64,000 bases of DNA from an uncultured Tropicimonas sp. Its GTDB lineage: Bacteria > Pseudomonadota > Alphaproteobacteria > Rhodobacterales > Rhodobacteraceae. The notes beneath the pieces were generated by a model. It was not told where the DNA came from, ran no database searches, and saw only the letters and a list, made by a program, of their open reading frames with translations. This document shows, one piece after another, positions 59,320 to 64,000 of this stretch. The stretch's first letter is position 1; each line of letters begins with the position of its first letter. Both the position numbers and the translations under genes were made by a program. Where the stretch lies: contig CANMIP010000002.1 of NCBI GenBank assembly GCA_947497945.1, positions 1-64,000 on the forward strand, given 5' to 3'.

Positions 59320-60420
59320 TCAGCCGTGCATGGACCGGTGCGCCGCTTCCAGCTTGTCCCAATCGAATGTCACCCCGATACCCGGCAGGTTCGGGGCCAC
59401 GGCCATGTGGTCCTCGATCACGAGCGGCCGGGTTGTGTAACGGTCGATCGGGAAGGAATGCACCTCGAGCCAGCCTCCGTGGGCCTGCGAAGAAACGAGG
59501 CTTACATGAAGCTCCTGCATGCCGTGGCTACACACGGGAATACCGGCCGTCCGGCTCAGCTCGGCCACGCGCAGCCAGCCTGTGACGCCTCCGCAATTGC
59601 TGGCATCCGGCTGCACAAAGCTCAGGCTCGCATCCTCGAAGGCATATTCGAACTCGTGGATCGTATGCAGGTTTTCCCCCATCGCAAGCGGCATGTTCGT
59701 CTCACGCGCAATGCGGCCAAACCCCTTGTAATCGTCCGGGATCGTCGGCTCCTCGAACCAGAGAAGACCGAACGGCTCGAATGCCTTCGCCGCCTCAATC
59801 GCCTGATCGACGCTCATCGAGTAGTTGGCATCGACCATGAAAGCGGTCTGCGGACCGATCAGCTCCCGCACCGCCCGGATGCGCTGCACATCCTCCTCGA
59901 GGCTCGGCTGGCCGATCTTGATCTTCACACCGTTGAATCCGGCGTCCAGGTAGCCGCGGATCGAGGCCAGCAGCTTGGGGAGCGGGAAGTTCAGATCGAT
60001 CCCGCCGCAATAAGCCTTGCAGCGATCCGTAGCACCTCCGGCAACCTTCCAGAGTGGCGCACCGGCCGCCTTGCAGCGCAGATCCCACAGCGCGATATCG
60101 ATGGCGGAGATGGCAAAGGAGGCAATACCGCCGCGCGCGACGTAATGCACATGCCATTGCATCGCATCGTAAAGCGCATCGATCGGTTCGGCCGCCTTGC
60201 CCAGCAGGAACGGTGCGAGGTCATGTTCGATCATTGCCACGACAGCGCGCCCGCCCTTGCCACCGGTATAGGTATAGCCGGTGCCCTCGGTACCATCGGC
60301 AAGCCGCACCGTCGCCGTGACCAGCTCGAAATGGGTGTGATCGCCATGTTTGGCGTCCGTCAGCACCTCGTCCAGCGGCACATCGAAAAGCCGGACCTCC
60401 ACTGCTTCGATGATGTTCAT
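59320..60420 (-). CDS. Mandelate racemase/muconate lactonizing enzyme-family (enolase superfamily) protein
   Basis: A 366-residue enolase-superfamily enzyme. The KxK base is K166/K168 (GVKIKIG), magnesium ligands are D197 (MVDANY), E223 (WFEEP) and E249 (MGEN), and H299 (CSHGM) is the second acid/base. This set fits the mandelate racemase subgroup, whose members racemise 2-hydroxyacids or dehydrate sugar acids. GGGAGG lies before ATG 60420. It precedes two cupin genes and an aldehyde dehydrogenase on the minus strand in an apparent operon with ABC importer 4; sugar-acid dehydration is the likeliest role. Confidence 0.92.
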   Translation of the reverse strand: MNIIEAVEVRLFDVPLDEVLTDAKHGDHTHFELVTATVRLADGTEGTGYTYTGGKGGRAVVAMIEHDLAPFLLGKAAEPIDALYDAMQWHVHYVARGGIASFAISAIDIALWDLRCKAAGAPLWKVAGGATDRCKAYCGGIDLNFPLPKLLASIRGYLDAGFNGVKIKIGQPSLEEDVQRIRAVRELIGPQTAFMVDANYSMSVDQAIEAAKAFEPFGLLWFEEPTIPDDYKGFGRIARETNMPLAMGENLHTIHEFEYAFEDASLSFVQPDASNCGGVTGWLRVAELSRTAGIPVCSHGMQELHVSLVSSQAHGGWLEVHSFPIDRYTTRPLVIEDHMAVAPNLPGIGVTFDWDKLEAAHRSMHG

Positions 60421-60454
60421 TCCTGCCTCCCAGGTTGATGCGGCTCTGATTGCA

Positions 60455-60850
60455 TCAGGCCGGCGCGCCGTAGAAATCCACGCCGAACCAGACAAAATCC
60501 TCGTCGCTCTCATTGATCCAGCCGTGCCGCGCGCCGGGCGGAAAGACGACCAGTGTCCCCGCCTCGAAGGGGACCTGTCCGGTCCGTCCCCCCGCCTCGT
60601 CGTAGAGCACGAGATGCCCCCTGCCGGAGACCACGAAAAGCGCGGTGTGGAAATCGCCCGCATGAACCGGGACTTCCGCCCCGGGCGGGACGATCCCGCG
60701 GCCACATTTCGCCCCGACCTCCTCGATCTCGGCACACACCCCAAAGGTGAAATTCAGTGCCTCGTAGGGTTCCAGATAGTCGGAGGGCTGTTTCTCCGGG
60801 ATCAGGACCCCGCCTTCTCCCGATTTCAGAACAAAACTGTCGCCAAGCAT
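60455..60850 (-). CDS. Cupin-domain protein (cytosolic paralogue)
   Basis: A 131-residue single-domain cupin. Motif 1 is represented by [20 protein letters not shown] with two His ligands, motif 2 by [16 protein letters not shown]. No signal peptide is present. ATG 60850 follows AAGGAG by 5 nt; a GTG two codons earlier is possible. It is about half identical by eye to the secreted cupin encoded next to it (both end with [10 protein letters not shown]). Such small cupins often isomerise sugars or sense ligands; the function is unknown. Confidence 0.85.
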   Translation of the reverse strand: MLGDSFVLKSGEGGVLIPEKQPSDYLEPYEALNFTFGVCAEIEEVGAKCGRGIVPPGAEVPVHAGDFHTALFVVSGRGHLVLYDEAGGRTGQVPFEAGTLVVFPPGARHGWINESDEDFVWFGVDFYGAPA

Positions 60851-60923
60851 GACCACTCCTTGAGTTGGGTATCGAGGCCCATTGCGAGGCCTCCTGTGCA
60901 GTTCCGGAAGAGACGTTTATCGC

Positions 60924-61376
60924 CTATTCCTGTTTTCCGGGCAGATCTATTCCGAACCAGACGAAATCCTCGTCGCTCTCCACGATCCAGCCATGCTGTG
61001 CGTTGGGAGGAAAGATCAGGAGCGTGCCGGGGGCGTAGGGCATCGTGCCAGTCGGCTCCTGCGCCTCGTTGAAGAGCGTGAGCTGGCCGGTGCCGGATTC
61101 GACATAGACCGCGTAGAGGTTCGGCCCTGCATGAGCAGGCACCTCCTTGCCGGCAGGCACAACGCCACGGGCAAAGGTGACGCCAGCATCCGGCAGTTCG
61201 GTGAAAACGCCATAGGAGAAGTTCATCCCCTCGATGGCCTGCATTTCCACGGCGGCTAGCGCCTCGGGCGTCAGCACTCCGCCGTCGCCATATTTCAGGA
61301 TAAAGGTTTCTCCAGCCATCGCCGTTCCTCCAGTCATGGCAAGGGTCATCGCAGCCGCAAATGCGATGCGTCTCAT
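60924..61376 (-). CDS. Cupin-domain protein with signal peptide (periplasmic paralogue)
   Basis: A 150-residue cupin with a clear Sec signal (RIAFAAAMTLAMTGGTAMA, then GETF). The mature part aligns along its whole length with the cytosolic cupin: VLTPEALAAVEMQA, FSYGVFTELPDAGV, VPAGKEVPAHAGPNLYAVYV and [18 protein letters not shown]. Putative metal His residues are kept. It is upstream of the cytosolic copy in the same minus-strand series. Confidence 0.85.
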   Translation of the reverse strand: MRRIAFAAAMTLAMTGGTAMAGETFILKYGDGGVLTPEALAAVEMQAIEGMNFSYGVFTELPDAGVTFARGVVPAGKEVPAHAGPNLYAVYVESGTGQLTLFNEAQEPTGTMPYAPGTLLIFPPNAQHGWIVESDEDFVWFGIDLPGKQE

Positions 61377-61451
61377 TGCTCGTCTCCCAGGTTGCGTTTC
61401 TTGAGTGGCGCGGACGGACCGACCGCTCGCGCGCCAACCGGCCCCGGAGGG

Positions 61452-62888
61452 TCAGTATTTCATGTAGACCGTGCGTTTCTGCAGGAAGCAGTCGATGCCA
61501 TGCACCCCATCCTCGCCGCCCAGACCCGAAAGCTTGTGACCACTATGATAGCCCTGGATGTATCCGATGATTCCCTGGTTCATGAAGATCGTGCCGGTCT
61601 CCATGCGCTGGATCGCGTCCTGCTGGATCGACGGGTTCTGCGTCCACAAATAGGCCGAGAGGCCATCGGGGCGGGAATTGGCAATCGAGAGCGCTTCCTC
61701 GTAGTCGCCCACGCGCACGATCGGCAGGACCGGTCCGAAGGTTTCCTGCGCGACGCAGGGCGTCTCCGGCCTGGCATTGAGCAGAACCGTCGGCTCGTAC
61801 CAGTTGCCGGTCTCGAACTCCGCCCCCTGGGGACGATTGCCGCCAAGCGCAATTTCAGCACCACTGGCAACGGACTCGGCGACCAGCCGCTCGGTGCGGT
61901 CACGGGCTGCGGCGGTGGTCATCGGTCCCATTCCGGCATTGGTCATCGGGTTGCCGGGCTTCACCCTGGCAGCATGCGCCATCACCTTCTCGGTGAACTC
62001 ATCGGCCACCTCTTCCTCGACCAGGACAGCTTCGGCACAGATGCAGACCTGGCCGCAATTGGCGTAGCGGGCGATGGAGGCAGCTTCGGCAGCCTTGTCG
62101 ATATCGGCGTCTTTCAACACCACGAAGGGGGCGTTGCCGCCGAGTTCCAGCACCAGCGCCGCGAGATTTTCCGACGCGGATTTCGCAATCGCCTGCCCGC
62201 CCGGCGTTGAACCGGTCATCGAGACAAGACGCGTCATGGGGGAGGTCACCAGCTTCGAGGCCATCTCGATGCCGGTGCCGCTCAGCATGTTGACCACGCC
62301 AGCCGGAATACCCGCCTTGAGTACGAGCTTGCAGAACTCGGACGCCGTGACCGGCGTCACCTCGTTCGGCTTGAGGATCATCGTGTTGCCCGTGGCAAGC
62401 GCCGGGCCAAGTTTCCGGCCGATCAGCGCCAATGGGTAATTGTAGGCGCAGAGCCCGATGGTCACACCATAGGGGACACGATAGATGAAAAGCTGCTCGT
62501 TGGGCTGATCCGACGGGAAGATATCGCCACGCAACCGACGCGCGGCCTCGGCAGCGTAGGCCATGTAGCGGATCGTGTCGTCAACCTCGAAGCCGGCCTC
62601 GGCCAAGGTCTTGCCTTGCTCGCGCACAAGCAGGTGGGCGAAACGCTCCTTCTCTGCCTTGAGGGCGTCGCAGAGCTTGTAGAGGTATTCGGCGCGGGTC
62701 TGCGCGGGCAGGAGCGCCCAGGTTTTCTGCGCCTTGTAGGAGCTTTCGAGGGCGGCCTGGGCGTCTTGCGCTCCACAGTCGGGCATTTCGGCCCAGAGCT
62801 CACCATTGGACGGGTCTTCGACCGAAAAGCGCTTTCCGGACGCGCTGTCGACCCACTCGTTGTCGATGAAGCAGCGGTAATATTCCAT
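61452..62888 (-). CDS. NAD(P)-dependent aldehyde dehydrogenase
   Basis: A 478-residue aldehyde dehydrogenase similar to lactaldehyde/glycolaldehyde or succinate-semialdehyde types. The catalytic Glu is in [10 protein letters not shown], the catalytic Cys in [11 protein letters not shown], and the cofactor site in [12 protein letters not shown] and [12 protein letters not shown]. The second C of GQVCIC is an odd neighbour but the catalytic position is kept. GGGAGGATC precedes ATG 62888; the much longer frame reaching 63911 is a shadow of the permease gene. The substrate may be the product of the enolase-superfamily enzyme pathway. Confidence 0.93.
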   Translation of the reverse strand: MEYYRCFIDNEWVDSASGKRFSVEDPSNGELWAEMPDCGAQDAQAALESSYKAQKTWALLPAQTRAEYLYKLCDALKAEKERFAHLLVREQGKTLAEAGFEVDDTIRYMAYAAEAARRLRGDIFPSDQPNEQLFIYRVPYGVTIGLCAYNYPLALIGRKLGPALATGNTMILKPNEVTPVTASEFCKLVLKAGIPAGVVNMLSGTGIEMASKLVTSPMTRLVSMTGSTPGGQAIAKSASENLAALVLELGGNAPFVVLKDADIDKAAEAASIARYANCGQVCICAEAVLVEEEVADEFTEKVMAHAARVKPGNPMTNAGMGPMTTAAARDRTERLVAESVASGAEIALGGNRPQGAEFETGNWYEPTVLLNARPETPCVAQETFGPVLPIVRVGDYEEALSIANSRPDGLSAYLWTQNPSIQQDAIQRMETGTIFMNQGIIGYIQGYHSGHKLSGLGGEDGVHGIDCFLQKRTVYMKY

Positions 62889-62947
62889 CCTGATCCTCCC
62901 AAGGCATGGTCGCGACGCCGCAGCGTCCCTGTTCGATAGTCCGGGGC

Positions 62948-63949
62948 TCAGCCGGGAATGGCAGCCCCCTGAATGCGTGCCGCACGCGCCGCCTCGACGG
63001 CCTTTTGTTGGCGCACGGCGGAGATACGGTCGACGGCGACGGCGGCGAGAAGGACCGAGCCGCGCACGATGTCGTAGATGTAAGGCGACGCGTTCATCAG
63101 GTTCAGGCCATTGTCGATCAGGACAAGGAATACCGCGCCAATGACAGAGCCGGTGACCGTGCCCGATCCGCCCGTGAGCTTCGTTCCCCCGAGGATGACT
63201 GCCGCAATCACCGTGAACTCGATGCCGATGCCGATCCCCGATTGCAGCCCGCCGACCCGGGCCAGAAGGATCAGCGCGGCGATGCCCGTGACAAACCCCG
63301 AGGCCGCGTAGACCGCAATGGTGACCCGGTTCACCGGCAGGTTGGATTCCGTCGCAGACCGCGCCGAGTTGCCGATGGCACGGGTGTAGACGCCGAAACG
63401 GGTGCGGGTGAACGCATAGACACCGATGACGAAGACCGCGATCAGGATCAGGATCGGCACCGGGATCGAGAAGATCTTTCCATTGCCGAGAAAGCCCATT
63501 TCGCGCGGAACCGGGATGTTCTGGGCGCCCGTCAGGTGGATCGCCGCGCCACGATAGATCGAATAGGTCGCCAGCGTCGTGATCAGAGGCGAGATCCGAA
63601 ACTTCACCACAAGAACACCGTTGAGCGCCCCGAGACCCGTCGCGCAGGTCATCGCGGCCGAAAAAGCGATCAGGTAGCTCTCCGTATCGATCATCAACTG
63701 GGCAAAGAGCGCCGAGGTGAAGAACAGGATCGCACCGACCGAAATGTCGATACCCGCCGTCAGGATGATGAAGGTCATGCCGATGGCCATGATCGCGGTG
63801 ACGGAACTCTGCACCAGGATAGATTGCAAGTTGGAGAGGGTCAGGAAGACCGGGGAGACCGCCGTCAGGATGCCGGCCAGCACGATGGTCGCGACGGCAA
63901 TTGCCATCCATTTCTGCCGTGCGAACACTCTGCGAATTGCATCAGGCAT
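62948..63949 (-). CDS. Sugar ABC transporter permease, importer 4
   Basis: A 333-residue RbsC-like permease with [20 protein letters not shown], the coupling loop [20 protein letters not shown] and [20 protein letters not shown]. The ATG at 63949 ([12 protein letters not shown]) is preferred over the ATG at 63973 because it follows GGGAGCAACGGCA and overlaps the upstream ATPase stop by 8 nt. The C-terminal tail is Ala/Arg-rich. Importer 4 continues beyond the window edge. Confidence 0.92.
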   Translation of the reverse strand: MPDAIRRVFARQKWMAIAVATIVLAGILTAVSPVFLTLSNLQSILVQSSVTAIMAIGMTFIILTAGIDISVGAILFFTSALFAQLMIDTESYLIAFSAAMTCATGLGALNGVLVVKFRISPLITTLATYSIYRGAAIHLTGAQNIPVPREMGFLGNGKIFSIPVPILILIAVFVIGVYAFTRTRFGVYTRAIGNSARSATESNLPVNRVTIAVYAASGFVTGIAALILLARVGGLQSGIGIGIEFTVIAAVILGGTKLTGGSGTVTGSVIGAVFLVLIDNGLNLMNASPYIYDIVRGSVLLAAVAVDRISAVRQQKAVEAARAARIQGAAIPG

Positions 63950-64000
63950 TGCCGTTGCTCCCGTTCCCGGCACTCGCGGCCAGCGAGATGATCTTGACCG
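63942..64000 (-). CDS. C-terminal end of an ABC ATPase, importer 4 (cut by window edge)
   Basis: The last 18 codons before a TGA read [18 protein letters not shown] in the frame that overlaps the permease start by 8 nt, the usual spacing for a sugar ABC ATPase preceding its permease. The fragment is too short to prove identity by itself; position is the main evidence. Confidence 0.55.
   Translation of the reverse strand, partial: VKIISLAASAGNGSNGNA

Noticed and set aside
61452-63911. 819-codon fusion-like version of the aldehyde dehydrogenase
   Set aside because: The upstream extension is antisense-free but out of frame with the real permease gene there. The ATG at 62888 has GGGAGG and starts the normal aldehyde dehydrogenase fold.
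1-64000. CRISPR array, tRNA, rRNA, phage genes or replication origin
   Set aside because: I looked for regularly spaced repeats, tRNA-like cloverleaf ends, phage structural genes and iteron-type repeats on both strands by eye and saw none.

Overview
The window is a GC-rich stretch (roughly 60-65 % by eye) of an alphaproteobacterial genome, most likely a marine Rhodobacterales (Roseobacter-type) organism. The signs are two TRAP (DctPQM) systems, four complete or partial ABC sugar-type importers, an ABC importer of the spermidine/putrescine type, many FCD-GntR, LysR and IclR regulators, and rhizobial/roseobacter-type IS3 and IS5 remnants. No rRNA, tRNA or CRISPR array was seen. Almost everything is accessory uptake and catabolism of small organic acids, sugars and sugar acids.

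Region 1 (1-25.3 kb) is bounded by IS debris: an IS3 orfB and an IS5-family C-terminal scrap on the left, and an IS5-family pseudogene in the opposite orientation on the right. Its left part is the most striking locus. A LarA-like (DUF2088) putative nickel-pincer racemase is coupled to a TRAP transporter (dctP-dctQ-dctM-larA), and divergently a GntR regulator leads larC-larE-larB, the enzymes that make the nickel-pincer nucleotide (NPN) cofactor. Next come a GntR/MFS pair and a long sugar-acid operon: SMP-30 lactonase, ABC importer 1, VOC protein, CtBP-like D-2-hydroxyacid dehydrogenase, RraA-type aldolase, 2-keto-3-deoxygalactonokinase, ABC importer 2, KDPGal aldolase, a mutarotase-fold protein and an SDR dehydrogenase. 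A 26-nt operator-like element is shared by the lar/TRAP promoter region and the lactonase/GntR promoter region, linking the two halves.

Region 2 (25.5-32.1 kb) holds IS remnants, a Tat-exported YtcJ-like amidohydrolase, a TRIC-type channel, a multiply broken D-aminoacylase pseudogene and a CobW-type GTPase. Region 3 (32.2-38.3 kb) is a potABCD-like importer with a DUF917 protein, divergent from a LysR regulator. Region 4 (38.6-42.7 kb) has an IS3 deletion derivative and a LysR / DoxX / DODA-type dioxygenase trio, followed by a gene-poor stretch.

Region 5 (42.7-59.2 kb) is a long minus-strand array: ABC sugar importer 3, GMC oxidoreductase, two class III CoA-transferases, IclR regulator, enoyl-CoA hydratase and TRAP system 2. 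A divergent plus-strand operon carries a signal-less substrate-binding-protein homologue, an SDR and a zinc alcohol dehydrogenase. Related AT-rich inverted-repeat motifs at three promoters suggest an IclR regulon. Region 6 (59.3-64 kb) is a minus-strand operon with an enolase-superfamily dehydratase/racemase, two paralogous cupins (one secreted), an aldehyde dehydrogenase and ABC sugar importer 4, which runs off the window edge.

A general feature is that all six genes encoding exported solute-binding proteins are followed within about 55 nt by a strong RNA hairpin before the next gene of the operon.
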